Assembly (NCBI RefSeq): GCF_031179285.1
Contig: NZ_JAPSHY010000001.1
Coordinates: 124,001 to 188,000 of the forward strand
Origin: Microbacterium sp.
Lineage (GTDB): Bacteria; Actinomycetota; Actinomycetes; Actinomycetales; Microbacteriaceae
Length of the DNA: 64,000 nt
Direction of reading: 5' to 3'
The notes below the pieces were generated by a model that made no database searches, was not told where the DNA came from, and saw nothing but the letters and a program-made list of their open reading frames with translations. Positions 46,479 through 55,257 of the stretch are shown here, one piece after another (positions within the stretch are counted from its first letter, which is position 1; each line of letters begins with the position of its first letter). The position numbers were made by a program, and so were the translations under genes.

Positions 46479-47734
46479 CGGTGGTGGCGCTCACAGCGCA
46501 GCAACAGGCGGTGGTGCAGCGGCGCACCGTCCTCGTGCTGTCGCTGGGGCAGGTGCTGGGCGGCATCGCCTTCGGCGCCACCGTCTCGCTCGGAGCTCTC
46601 CTCGCCGCCGACATCTCGGGCAACGATGCGCTGTCGGGGCTCGCGACGGCCTCGGTCACTCTCGGCGCCGCACTCTGCGCGATCCCGCTCGCGCGTCTCG
46701 CGGCTCGGGTCGGGCGCCGCCGCGCTCTCTCGCTCGGCAACCTCTTCGCCCTGATCGGCATCGCCGTCGTCATCGTCGCCGCGGGCCTGCGCACCTTCCC
46801 GCTGCTGCTGGTCGGCATCTTGTTGATCGGGGCGGGAAACGCCGGCAACCTGCAGTCGCGCTTCGCAGCGACAGATCTCGCGGCTCCCGCGCATCGAGGA
46901 AGGGATCTGTCGATCGTCGTGTGGGCGACGACCATCGGCGGTGTCGCCGGCCCGTTGCTGCTGGGTCCCGGCGAAGTGGTGGGACAGGCGATCGGGATGC
47001 CGCCGCAGACGGGCTCCTACGTCTTCTCCTTCGTCGCCCAGTGCGCCGCTCTCGTCCTCTACCTCGTCGCCCTGCGTCCGGATCCCCTCCTTGCGGCGCA
47101 GCGGATCGCGAAGGCCTCGGCGGCGACCGTCGGAGGGGCGGTCGCCGATCGTCCTCTCGTGGCGCGCTACGCCATCTTCGCGATCGCCGGCTCCCATGTC
47201 GTGATGGCGTCCGTCATGGCGATGACCCCGGTGCACCTGTCGCACATGGCGCACGGCGCACATGGGATGGACCCGACACCGGCCGACATCTCGGCGCTCG
47301 TCGGGGTCACCATCGCGCTGCACGTCGCGGGCATGTACGCGCTGTCGCCGATCTTCGGCATCCTCGCAGACCGCTGGGGGAGGCTCCAGGTCGTCCTTCT
47401 CGGGCAGGCGCTGTTGGGCGGCTCGCTCGCGTTCGCCATCTTCACCAATGATCAGGCGTGGGGCGTCATGATCGCGCTGGTCCTGCTCGGTCTCGGCTGG
47501 AGCGCGGCGACCGTCGCCGGTGCGGCGCTGCTGACGGAGGCCTCGGCGCCGGAGTTGCGCACGCGTCGGCAGGGGCGAAGCGACTCGTTGATGAGCCTGT
47601 CAGCGGCCGCCGGCGCGGTCCTCGCCGGTGTGGTGCTGTCGAGCTTCCAGTACTCCGGACTCGGCGTCGCTGCAGCCGTTCTCGTCGTCGTGATCGTCGC
47701 GCTTTCGCCGCTGGGCCGCACCGGCAGCCGCTGA
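46475..47734 (+). CDS. MFS transporter
   Basis: A 419-residue transporter with about twelve helices. The cytoplasmic loop 2-3 reads ARVGRRRALSLGNL, and the His-rich loop after the midpoint (VHLSHMAHGAHGMDP) could bind metal. It resembles YfmO/YjiJ-type efflux proteins, but substrate prediction is not possible. Translation is coupled to the FAH-family gene (ATGA), so the two probably share a role. The stop is followed after 11 bases by the methyltransferase start. Confidence 0.85.
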   Translation: MTVVALTAQQQAVVQRRTVLVLSLGQVLGGIAFGATVSLGALLAADISGNDALSGLATASVTLGAALCAIPLARLAARVGRRRALSLGNLFALIGIAVVIVAAGLRTFPLLLVGILLIGAGNAGNLQSRFAATDLAAPAHRGRDLSIVVWATTIGGVAGPLLLGPGEVVGQAIGMPPQTGSYVFSFVAQCAALVLYLVALRPDPLLAAQRIAKASAATVGGAVADRPLVARYAIFAIAGSHVVMASVMAMTPVHLSHMAHGAHGMDPTPADISALVGVTIALHVAGMYALSPIFGILADRWGRLQVVLLGQALLGGSLAFAIFTNDQAWGVMIALVLLGLGWSAATVAGAALLTEASAPELRTRRQGRSDSLMSLSAAAGAVLAGVVLSSFQYSGLGVAAAVLVVVIVALSPLGRTGSR

Positions 47735-47745
47735 GAGCGACCCAG

Positions 47746-48510
47746 TTGAAGGCGTGGAGCGGGGTCGGCGAGGCGTACGAGTCGTCGTACGCGTCGCTCT
47801 GCGAGGGCACGGCCGATGCGCTCGTGGGCGCCATCGGGCGCGGCCAGGGGCGTTCACTCCTGGACGTCGGAGCGGGGACCGGCCGTCTCGCCGCCCGGTT
47901 CGCAGCCGCCGGCTGGTCGGTGACGGCGGGCGAGCCGGAGGCGACGATGCGTCTGGTCGCCGAGCGGTTGTATCCCGGCCTCGAAGTCGTGGACATGGAA
48001 TTGCCCGAACTGCCTGTCGCGGATCGTGCCTACGACTGCGTGGTCGCGAACTTCGTCCTCAACCACGTCGCCGACCCGCGAGCCGCGGCGACGGAGCTCT
48101 TGAGGGTGTCGGCGCAGGTGTCGGCGGCGACGATCTGGTCGTCATCGCCGTCGTGGTTCTGGGTCGATGTCTGCCAGCGCGCGGGTCTTCCATCCGTTGC
48201 GGGGGAGCGTCTCGCGCCGCACCTGGATTTCGATCGCACGCGGGACGGATTCGCGCAGATGCTGACCGAGGCGGGCTGGCCGAGCGTGACCACGATCCCG
48301 CTGGAGTGGACGTGGCGCGCCGACCCCGCGGCGCTCTGGACCTCCGCTGAAGGTGGCGTCGCGGCTGCCGGGCTGTTCTATCGGCAACAGGGACCGGTTG
48401 ACAGGGAGCGCTTCCGACGCGCTTTCGACGATCTCTGTGCTGCGACCGCGGTCGACGCTCTCGTGGCCCTGCCGCACACCGCCGTCCTCGCCGTCAGTCG
48501 CCGGAGATGA
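47746..48510 (+). CDS. Class I SAM-dependent methyltransferase (small-molecule type)
   Basis: A 254-residue methyltransferase of the ubiE/tellurite-resistance-like shape. The SAM motif is LLDVGAGTGRLAARFA (about residues 32-47), motif II is CVVANFVLNHVADP, and RVSAQVSAATIWSSSPSWFW lies in the C-terminal half. The substrate is unknown. The first codon consistent with the fold is a TTG at 47746 after AGAG; the open frame before it lies inside the MFS gene and has no similarity. It ends 51 bases before gltX. Confidence 0.8.
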   Translation: MKAWSGVGEAYESSYASLCEGTADALVGAIGRGQGRSLLDVGAGTGRLAARFAAAGWSVTAGEPEATMRLVAERLYPGLEVVDMELPELPVADRAYDCVVANFVLNHVADPRAAATELLRVSAQVSAATIWSSSPSWFWVDVCQRAGLPSVAGERLAPHLDFDRTRDGFAQMLTEAGWPSVTTIPLEWTWRADPAALWTSAEGGVAAAGLFYRQQGPVDRERFRRAFDDLCAATAVDALVALPHTAVLAVSRRR

Positions 48511-48561
48511 TCAGCGGTCGCGCACGGGCGAGCGCTGCCCGCGCCGTAGGATTGGAGGGCT

Positions 48562-50067
48562 ATGGCTACTCCTCACCCCCAGACCACGACCGCCAGCGGC
48601 GCCGACGTCCGCGTCCGGTTCTGCCCTTCGCCGACCGGGCTTCCACACGTCGGCATGGTGCGCACCGCCCTGTACAACTGGGCCTACGCCCGGCACACCG
48701 GTGGCAAGCTCGTGTTCCGCATCGAGGACACCGACGCCGCGCGCGACAGCGAGGAGAGCTTTCGCCAGCTGGTCGATGCGCTGACCTGGCTCAAGATCGA
48801 CTGGGATGAGGGCGTCGAGGTCGGCGGTCCGCACGCGCCGTACCGACAGTCGCAGCGCCACGACATCTACCGCGACGTGATCGACAAGCTCATCGCCTCG
48901 GGTGCGCTGTACGAGAGCTATTCGACGGCCGAGGAGATCGATGCCCGCAACGAAGCGAACGGGCGCGCCAAGCAGCTCGGCTACGACAACTTCGACCGCG
49001 CTCTGACCGACGAGCAGAGGTCAGCATTCCGTGAGGAAGGTCGCCAGCCCGCGCTGCGGCTTCGCGTCCCCGACGAGGACCTGACTTATGTCGACCTCAT
49101 CCGCGGCGAGGTGACCTTCCCCGCCGGGTCCTTCCCCGACTTCGTCGTCGTGCGCCCGAACGGCATTCCGCTCTACACGTTCGTCAATCCGGTCGACGAT
49201 GCCCTCATGGGCATCACCCACGTACTGCGCGGCGAGGATCTCATGCCGTCGACCGCGCGCCAGCTGGCGCTCTACGCCGCCCTCATCGACGCGGGCGTCA
49301 CGACCTTCGTGCCGCGTTTCGCGCACATGCCGTTGGTGCTGGGGGAGACGGGGAACAAGAAGCTGTCCAAGCGCGACCCGCAGGCCGACCTGTTCCTGCA
49401 CCGCGATCGCGGTTTCATCCACGAAGGGCTGCTGAACTATCTCGCTCTGCTGGGCTGGTCGATCGGTCCCGACCGGGATGTCTTCTCGCTCGAGGAGTTC
49501 ACCGCCGCGTTCGACATCGTGAACGTGAATCCGAACCCGGCGCGTTTCGACCAGAAGAAGGCCGAGTCCATCAACGGCGACCACATCCGGATGCTGGATG
49601 TGAAGGACTTCGCCGAGCGAACCATCCCTTACCTCGCGGCGGCCGGGCTCTTCGAGGAGCCGACCCACGAGCAGCTCGTGCTCGCCTTCCGTGCGGCACC
49701 TCTCGTGCAGGAGCGCGTTCAGTTGCTCGGGGATGTGCCGGACATGATCGGCTTCCTCTTCACCGATGAGCTGATGTACGAAGCAGATGCCCTCAAGGGT
49801 CTGCCCGCGAACGCCGCCGAGGTGCTTGATGCGAGCGTGGCCGCGCTCGAACCCATCACCGATTTCAGTCCGTCGGCGATCCAGGACGCCCTGTCGTCTG
49901 CGCTCGTCGACGAGTTGCAACTGAAGCCCCGTGTTGCGTACGGACCTCCGCGCGTCGCGATCAGCGGTCGGCGGGTGTCACCACCGCTGTTCGAGTCCAT
50001 GGAACTGCTCGGCAAAGAGAAGAGTCTGCGCCGCCTGCGGGCGCTCGCGGAGACGCTCCGACGCTGA
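48562..50067 (+). CDS. gltX: Glutamate--tRNA ligase
   Basis: A class I aminoacyl-tRNA synthetase of 501 residues. The HIGH-type motif is [20 protein letters not shown] (about residues 16-35, with HVGM), and KMSKS appears as [10 protein letters not shown] (about residues 261-270). [11 protein letters not shown] and LRGEDL bind the tRNA end, and a C-terminal helical anticodon-binding domain follows. A TAGGAT box lies nine bases before the ATG, with a GGAGGG stretch in between. Whether it also charges tRNA-Gln (as in many actinobacteria) is not visible here; a tRNA-Gln gene lies immediately downstream. Confidence 0.95.
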   Translation: MATPHPQTTTASGADVRVRFCPSPTGLPHVGMVRTALYNWAYARHTGGKLVFRIEDTDAARDSEESFRQLVDALTWLKIDWDEGVEVGGPHAPYRQSQRHDIYRDVIDKLIASGALYESYSTAEEIDARNEANGRAKQLGYDNFDRALTDEQRSAFREEGRQPALRLRVPDEDLTYVDLIRGEVTFPAGSFPDFVVVRPNGIPLYTFVNPVDDALMGITHVLRGEDLMPSTARQLALYAALIDAGVTTFVPRFAHMPLVLGETGNKKLSKRDPQADLFLHRDRGFIHEGLLNYLALLGWSIGPDRDVFSLEEFTAAFDIVNVNPNPARFDQKKAESINGDHIRMLDVKDFAERTIPYLAAAGLFEEPTHEQLVLAFRAAPLVQERVQLLGDVPDMIGFLFTDELMYEADALKGLPANAAEVLDASVAALEPITDFSPSAIQDALSSALVDELQLKPRVAYGPPRVAISGRRVSPPLFESMELLGKEKSLRRLRALAETLRR

Positions 50068-50168
50068 GCCATTCGACGCGCCCGGGCGCGGTTCGGCTGC
50101 GCTCATTTTGGTGTTCGGGACACCGCTCGGGTAGGCTTGACTCTTGGCGCGAGACCCGGTTTCGCCCT

Positions 50169-50240
50169 TGGGGTATGGTGTAATTGGCAACACGGCTGAT
50201 TCTGGTTCAGTTGTTCTTGGTTCGAGTCCAGGTACCCCAG
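50169..50240 (+). tRNA. tRNA-Gln (anticodon CTG)
   Basis: A 72-base cloverleaf. The acceptor TGGGGTA pairs with TACCCCA. The anticodon stem GCTGA/TCAGT (one G-T pair) encloses loop TTCTGGT with anticodon CTG at 50202-50204. The T-arm has GGTTCGAGTCC. The discriminator is G, and CCA is not completely encoded (CAA follows). Confidence 0.96.
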
Positions 50241-50248
50241 CAAGATCG

Positions 50249-50273
50249 AAACCCCCGCCTGAGCGGGGGTTTT
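50249..50273 (+). terminator. Terminator of tRNA-Gln
   Basis: A ten-base perfect stem AAACCCCCGC/GCGGGGGTTT with loop CTGA and a TTTC tail, eight bases after the tRNA. Confidence 0.9.
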
Positions 50274-50452
50274 CTTGGTTTCATCCGTGCTCGTCCGGTG
50301 CCCGCGGCGGCGCCGGCATGGTCGTGCTCGTCGCTCAGCTAGCAGCGCGGAGCTCCTTTCGCGAGCCCCTCGGCAGCGGCGCGTCGGTGTACCACCATCG
50401 GTGTGCACGAGAGCCTTCCGCCCGGGAGCCGTCGAACCGAGAGGAGCAGGAC

Positions 50453-50815
50453 ATGACGATCGAACTGAACGAAGAGGCGCTCACCCACGCGCGCGGGCTG
50501 CTCCGCCGCGGCGAGTTCGTCGACGACTCACGCGACGACTGGAGCGAACACGCTCCCAGCACGGACGAGGAGAACGCGTTCATCGATGAGCACGGCATGA
50601 AGGAGTTCGCACTCTGGCATCTGGGGGAGGACACCGATGCGGCCGAGGGGACCAAGGGCCGCTACCGCTTCCCCTACGGTGACTTCACGAAGCTCCATCG
50701 GTGCGCCGTCATCTCAGGGGAGAGTCGAGCGGGGCAGTACGACCACGTCGACATCGAGAAAACGCTGAAGGAGCTCCTGACTGCGATGGACAAGAAGTCC
50801 GGCCGCAGCGACTGA
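50453..50815 (+). CDS. Conserved hypothetical protein, 120 residues
   Basis: A soluble acidic protein that I recognise as a common actinobacterial hypothetical but cannot name. It reads MTIELNEEALTHARGLLRRG, then DENAFIDEHG-like and ALWHLGEDTDAAEGTKGRYR, then FPYGDFTKLHRCAVISGESR. The pattern of a helix, an EFALWHLG-type strand and a basic loop suggests a small globular fold without signal peptide or membrane helix. GAGGAG precedes the ATG at 50453; an open frame upstream overlaps the tRNA terminator and is not used. Confidence 0.75.
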   Translation: MTIELNEEALTHARGLLRRGEFVDDSRDDWSEHAPSTDEENAFIDEHGMKEFALWHLGEDTDAAEGTKGRYRFPYGDFTKLHRCAVISGESRAGQYDHVDIEKTLKELLTAMDKKSGRSD

Positions 50816-50875
50816 GCGGTCCGATCCCTCGCGCGTCGCGTGGTCGGTGTCGGACCCATCGGCGAAGATGATCCG

Positions 50876-52153
50876 ATGACCGGCATGAGGACGTTCTGGA
50901 GTGCGCTGCCCACAGAGGGGCGCTGGTTGCTGTCGACGGTCGCCATCCAGACACTGGGCCGGGGGATGACGCTGCCGTTCACGATCATCTACCTTCATGA
51001 GGTCCGCGGATTCGACCTCGGCCTCTCTGGCGGGCTGATGAGCCTGATCGCGATCACCGGTCTGGTGGTGACCGGACCAGGAGGGACCCTCATCGACCGG
51101 TTCGGGGCCCGCGTGGTGCTGATCGCCGGACTCCTCGCCATGATCGCCGGGTGCACGCTCCTGGCCTTCGCAACCCACCCGGCGACAGCCGCAGCGGCAG
51201 TGATGCTCATCGGAATCAACTTCGGCGTGTCGTGGCCCGGATTCAACGCGCTCATCGCCGCCGTGGTCGACGGCGAGGTTCGCCAGCAGTACTTCGGCGT
51301 CAACTTCGCCCTCGTGAACCTCGGCATCGGCGTCGGCGGGATCATCGGCGGCTTCTTCGTCGACGTGAGCGATCCCGCCACGTTCACGACGATCTTCCTC
51401 GTCGACGCGGCCAGCAGCCTGATCCCTCTCGCCCTGCTGCTCGGACCGCTGCGCCGCGTGCGTTCGCAGGCCGACGCTGAGGAGGGGGTGTCCGACGCGG
51501 GTGGCTACCTGCAGATCCTCCGACGCCCGGCCGTCCTGTGGCTCACGGTGCTCACCTTCATCGCCGTGTTCATCGGATACGGCCAGATGGAGGCCGGCTT
51601 CCCGGCATACGCACGCGAAGTCGCCGACGTCTCGACGCGGATCGTCGGACTCGCGTTCGCCGTCAACACCGCGGTCATCGTGCTCCTGCAGTTCGCGGTC
51701 CTGCGACTGATCACCGGCAAGCGGCGCACGCGGGTGATGGTGGTCATGGCGGTCGTCTGGGCAGGCTCGTGGTTGCTGCTCGGAGCGACCGGACTCCTTC
51801 CCGACTCGTTGGCCGCGGCGATCGGGGTGCTTGCCTTCATGGGTGTGTTCGCCTTCGGTGAGACCATGCTTCAACCCACCGTCCCGGCGATCTACAACGA
51901 CCTGGCGTCCGATCGGACTCGCGGGCGCTACAACGCGATCAATTCCGCCGCGTTCCAGGGCGGCGCGGTAACCGGTCCGCTCGTCGCGGGGCTGCTGCTC
52001 GGCGCGGACCTGGACGGCTGGTTCATCGCGGTGATGGTCGCCGGGGCCGGGATCGTCGGCCTGCTCGCCGTCGTCCTCGAACGGGTGGTGCCGGCAGTGG
52101 CGAACGGCGCGCCGGGCCACGCGGCCCCTGCTCCCGCGCAGCCGGAGATCTGA
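50876..52153 (+). CDS. MFS transporter (drug:H+ antiporter-like)
   Basis: A 425-residue transporter with twelve predicted helices. TLGRGMTLPFTIIYLHEVRG opens helix 1, GPGGTLIDRFGARVVLI carries the loop 2-3 motif, and NFGVSWPGFNALIAAVVDGE belongs to the MdtH-like group. A hydrophilic central loop (RVRSQADAEEGVSDAGG) divides the halves. The substrate is unknown. The ATG at 50876 is chosen over a GTG 12 codons earlier because a GAAGAT hexamer sits six bases before it. Confidence 0.85.
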   Translation: MTGMRTFWSALPTEGRWLLSTVAIQTLGRGMTLPFTIIYLHEVRGFDLGLSGGLMSLIAITGLVVTGPGGTLIDRFGARVVLIAGLLAMIAGCTLLAFATHPATAAAAVMLIGINFGVSWPGFNALIAAVVDGEVRQQYFGVNFALVNLGIGVGGIIGGFFVDVSDPATFTTIFLVDAASSLIPLALLLGPLRRVRSQADAEEGVSDAGGYLQILRRPAVLWLTVLTFIAVFIGYGQMEAGFPAYAREVADVSTRIVGLAFAVNTAVIVLLQFAVLRLITGKRRTRVMVVMAVVWAGSWLLLGATGLLPDSLAAAIGVLAFMGVFAFGETMLQPTVPAIYNDLASDRTRGRYNAINSAAFQGGAVTGPLVAGLLLGADLDGWFIAVMVAGAGIVGLLAVVLERVVPAVANGAPGHAAPAPAQPEI

Positions 52154-52167
52154 GCCTCGGCGAGGTG

Positions 52168-52755
52168 TTATGAGGGCGGGGGGAGGCGCAGCAGCTGCAT
52201 GTCGGTCGTTCCCGGCTCCAGGCCCTCGTCGATGAAACCGGAACGTTCAGCGACATGCCGCGCGACCGCGTTGGCCGGACGTGTTCGCACGACGAGGTCG
52301 ACGCCCGGGGCGACCCGAGGAGCCAGCGTCAGCACACGCTCCATGAGCAACCGCGTCAGTCCGCGTCCCTGAGTCGGCACGGCGAAGCGGAAGTACACGT
52401 TCAGAGTCGCCTTCCCGGCTGTCATCCGGTGCTGGATCCCTCCCAGTCCGGCGATGACGCGATGACCGTCGCCGGCTTCCGTGCCCGCCACGCCATCCGG
52501 CCATACCTGTGCCGGCACGAGTACCGACCAATAGCCGAATCCGTGGCGTTGCCAGTGTTCGAATATGGGCTCGAGGAACCGTGCGGTGTGGGCACCGTCC
52601 GGGTGGACCTCCTGCGGATCGTGCTGGTACACCGCCGGGTCTCGATGCACGGTGAACACGCCAGGAACGTCGCCCGCCGCCGGCCGGCGAAGGAGAGCTC
52701 CTCCATCGATCTCGATCCGAGACCACGAGCGCCGATCAGAATCGGCTGTCGCCAC
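52168..52755 (-). CDS. GNAT-family N-acetyltransferase, RimJ-like
   Basis: A 195-residue acetyltransferase. The acetyl-CoA loop is RFAVPTQGRGLTRLLMERVL (about residues 130-149), followed by VVRTRPANAVARHVAERSGF, a pattern of RimJ/RimL-like enzymes that acetylate protein N-termini or small amines. The N-terminus overlaps the upstream methyltransferase by 20 bases, so the pair is likely cotranscribed. It is convergent with the MFS gene. The start is uncertain within about 10 codons. Confidence 0.82.
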   Translation of the reverse strand: MATADSDRRSWSRIEIDGGALLRRPAAGDVPGVFTVHRDPAVYQHDPQEVHPDGAHTARFLEPIFEHWQRHGFGYWSVLVPAQVWPDGVAGTEAGDGHRVIAGLGGIQHRMTAGKATLNVYFRFAVPTQGRGLTRLLMERVLTLAPRVAPGVDLVVRTRPANAVARHVAERSGFIDEGLEPGTTDMQLLRLPPPS

Positions 52756-53362
52756 GTTCCCCCCCTTCCGTCGCAGGCTTCGTCCACCGCAACAGATACC
52801 GATAGTAGAGACCGCGGCGGACCTCGACCCCGGGGAGCAGCCGCTCGGCCGTCTCGCGGATTTCTCTCAGGCCCAGCGACGGACGGGCGACAGGGACACC
52901 GACATCACGGGTCTCGCGATGCACAAGCGAGGCGAATCGCACCACAGGCAGAGTCAGCGCGGAGACGGCCCAGTCGACAGGAGAGCGATTCGCCGCGAGA
53001 CCGACGATGAACAGATCGCCTCCGGGCCGGAGGAGATCGCGCGCCTTGGCGAGAGCCGCTTCGAGATCCATGTGGTGGATGGTGGCGACGAAGGTGATGA
53101 GGTCGAACGGTCGAAGAGCGGGATCGAACGAAAGAAAATCCATCGCTTCCAGCGTGACATTCGTCGCATTCGCCAGTCGAGATCGAGCGCGGGCCAGTGT
53201 GGCCGGGTGAGGCTCGATCCCTGTCGCCGTGCCCACCAGCGGTGACAACCGCTGCAGCAGAAGGCCATCGCCGGCGCCGACATCGAGCACCTGCCTCCGC
53301 CCGTGAGCCAGATCGAGGATTCGCGGGTGATACGCCGTGTTGTGATTCCAATAGCCGTCCAC
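52736..53362 (-). CDS. Class I SAM-dependent methyltransferase
   Basis: A 208-residue methyltransferase with the SAM motif VLDVGAGDGLLLQRLSPLVG at about residues 22-41, DLITFVATIHHMDLEAALAK (post-II) and LRPGGDLFIVGLAAN. This is the small-molecule Methyltransf_11/25 layout, and the C-terminus is Arg-rich. The substrate is unknown. The GTG start (MDGYWNHNTAYHPRI) follows GACAAT by six bases on the minus strand. It overlaps the GNAT gene by 20 bases. Confidence 0.85.
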   Translation of the reverse strand: MDGYWNHNTAYHPRILDLAHGRRQVLDVGAGDGLLLQRLSPLVGTATGIEPHPATLARARSRLANATNVTLEAMDFLSFDPALRPFDLITFVATIHHMDLEAALAKARDLLRPGGDLFIVGLAANRSPVDWAVSALTLPVVRFASLVHRETRDVGVPVARPSLGLREIRETAERLLPGVEVRRGLYYRYLLRWTKPATEGGERGDSRF

Positions 53363-53445
53363 GCACCCATTGTCCCTGGTGCGATCAGCGGCGGTGGCGC
53401 ATCAAGGGCTGTCGGTGGTGTCGCCCGAAGAGTACGGTCGAGGGC

Positions 53446-53607
53446 ATGTGGACCTTCATCATCATCCTTCTCGTCGCGTGGGCCGTGCTGTCCGTCGTGG
53501 GATTCGTCTTCGAGGGACTGTTCTGGCTCGCGGTGATCGGAATCATCCTTTTCCTGGGCACGCTGGTCATCGGCATGATCCGGCAGCGGGGCAACAAGGG
53601 ACCGTGA
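53446..53607 (+). CDS. 53-residue membrane protein
   Basis: A tiny protein (MWTFIIILLVAWAVLSVVGF...) with two hydrophobic stretches at about residues 3-22 and 25-46 and a basic RQRGNKGP tail. The ATG follows TACGGT by seven bases, a near-leaderless start, and supports a real gene despite its size. Similar 50-60-residue two-helix proteins are widespread in actinobacteria without known function. Confidence 0.65.
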   Translation: MWTFIIILLVAWAVLSVVGFVFEGLFWLAVIGIILFLGTLVIGMIRQRGNKGP

Positions 53608-53634
53608 CCTGGTCGCCTGCACTGGATGCCGGCA

Positions 53635-54006
53635 TCACATGCGCAGCGGCGAGCTCCACTGGATCAGCACGCAGATCACCATGCCGATGAGAGCGATCGC
53701 CGCCATCCCGAGAAAGCAGTAAGCCATCGAGCGAAGGCGGCGAGGTCCGGGAGAAGCCGAGAGACGGATGGCGACCATCGCGGCGTACAGTGCCACGACG
53801 AGCACGATCGTCACACTCGCGACGACCGCGGCCGAGCGCCCCGTCGCGATGATCCCGATGAGCGGGATCAGGCAGATCACGGCGAACGTCCCGCCGACGA
53901 GCAGCCAGATCGTGCCGGGCGACGTGCGCAGAGCAGGCTGATTGCGCACACGGGTCGGGTCCGCGGAAGACTGACCGCGTGAATGCTGCATCCGCTCTCG
54001 CACCAT
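53635..54006 (-). CDS. Three-helix membrane protein, unknown function
   Basis: A 123-residue protein. The basic N-terminus (MVRERMQHSRGQSSADPTRV) is followed by helices at about 37-60 (IWLLVGGTFAVICLIPLIGI), 62-82 and 95-118. It ends IQWSSPLRM. The ATG at 54006 is decided by an excellent GGAGGAG site seven bases upstream; the much longer open frame continuing to 54306 has no membrane or domain features. No family was recognised. Confidence 0.65.
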   Translation of the reverse strand: MVRERMQHSRGQSSADPTRVRNQPALRTSPGTIWLLVGGTFAVICLIPLIGIIATGRSAAVVASVTIVLVVALYAAMVAIRLSASPGPRRLRSMAYCFLGMAAIALIGMVICVLIQWSSPLRM

Positions 54007-54208
54007 CCTGGATCTCCTCCGAACTGTGTCGAGCATCCCGGAGTCGGCGCTTTCGAAGAATGCCCTGGACATCAGGTGCATTCGGGTATAGCAACGCCGT
54101 ATCACCGGCCCGGGGCGGGGCGCCAGCCCCTTCCGCGGTGCGTCCAGCACGGCGATGGTGGGTTCGGTGATCCGCCCGTCGTGACGCGGGCTGAAGGGAG
54201 GGTGCGAC

Positions 54209-55174
54209 ATGGCAGCACTGATTCGCGTGGTCCCCGGCGAACCGTCGGGCTTTCGGCGGGTCAGGTCGGGAACCGGATTCCGATACCTCGACGCTGCAGG
54301 CCGCACCGTGAGCGAGGGAGACCGTCAGCGCATCCGCGATCTCGCGATCCCGCCGGCGTGGGAGCAGGTGTGGATCGCCGCGGAACCGCTCGCGCACATC
54401 CAGGCCGTCGGTACCGATGAAGCGGGGCGACGCCAGTATCTCTACCATCCGCTCTGGCGTGCGCGCCGCGATAAGCGCAAGTTCACCAGGGCTCTTGCGC
54501 TCGCCAAGGCTCTCCCGAGCGCGCGGGCGAGAGTGACGCGCGCGCTTCGAGACGGGTCGGATCCGCGCGAGCAGGTGCTGGCCACGGCATTCCGTCTGCT
54601 CGACGACGCGGCTCTGCGTATCGGGTCCGAACGCTACCTGGTCAGGCACGGCAGCCGCGGACTCACGACCCTGCGGCGGCATGACGTGAAAGTGGACGGT
54701 TCGAACGTCGCGCTGTCATTCCCGGGGAAGAGTGGACAGCGAGCAGCCATCGAGATCACGGACCCCGACCTGGCCGTCGTGCTGGCCGAGTTGGCTTCAG
54801 GACCGGGGCGCACTTTCCTGCTGGCATACCGGCGGGGTCGCCGGCGCGTGCGCATCACGCCCGCCGAGGTCAACGCGTACCTGCGCGACGTCACCGGCGG
54901 CGCGTTCACCGCCAAGGATTTCCGCACCCTGCACGGCACGATCCTCGCCGCGGACGCCCTCGCCCGAATCGGGCCGTTCGACACTCCCCGCGAACGGCGC
55001 CAGGCTGAGCGGCTGGCGGTCCAGGCGACAGCCTCGGCGCTCGGCAACACCATCGCGGTGGCCCGAAGCAGCTATATCGACCCGCGAGTCTTCCGCCAAT
55101 ATGCTCGCGGACGCACGCTCGATCTCACGGTGGCACCGGAGAGCGCGATCCGCCGCCTCCTCGGTGCCGGCTGA
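54209..55174 (+). CDS. DNA topoisomerase IB
   Basis: A 321-residue poxvirus/eukaryote-type topoisomerase that nicks and rejoins one strand through a 3'-phosphotyrosine. The N-terminal domain (about 1-90) includes SGFRRVRSGTGFRYLDAAGR. The catalytic domain has RIGSERYLVRHGSRGLTTLR (Arg and Lys), KDFRTLHGTILAADALA (catalytic His), and the tyrosine in VARSSYIDPRVF (about residue 290). The length is normal for bacterial TopIB, which occurs patchily and is often acquired. A GAAGGGAGGG site precedes the ATG. No gene partner is suggested by the context. Confidence 0.93.
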   Translation: MAALIRVVPGEPSGFRRVRSGTGFRYLDAAGRTVSEGDRQRIRDLAIPPAWEQVWIAAEPLAHIQAVGTDEAGRRQYLYHPLWRARRDKRKFTRALALAKALPSARARVTRALRDGSDPREQVLATAFRLLDDAALRIGSERYLVRHGSRGLTTLRRHDVKVDGSNVALSFPGKSGQRAAIEITDPDLAVVLAELASGPGRTFLLAYRRGRRRVRITPAEVNAYLRDVTGGAFTAKDFRTLHGTILAADALARIGPFDTPRERRQAERLAVQATASALGNTIAVARSSYIDPRVFRQYARGRTLDLTVAPESAIRRLLGAG

Positions 55175-55257
55175 ATGGACCCGCGCGGTCGCCGCGCGGG
55201 TCGCGAAGCCGGGCCGGGCGGCACGGCCTTGCCGCGGGCGCATGACACGATGGAGAC

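Noticed and set aside
50714..52120. 468-codon minus-strand frame opposite the MFS gene
   Set aside because: Same pattern: a charged, repetitive translation produced by the reverse complement of membrane helices.
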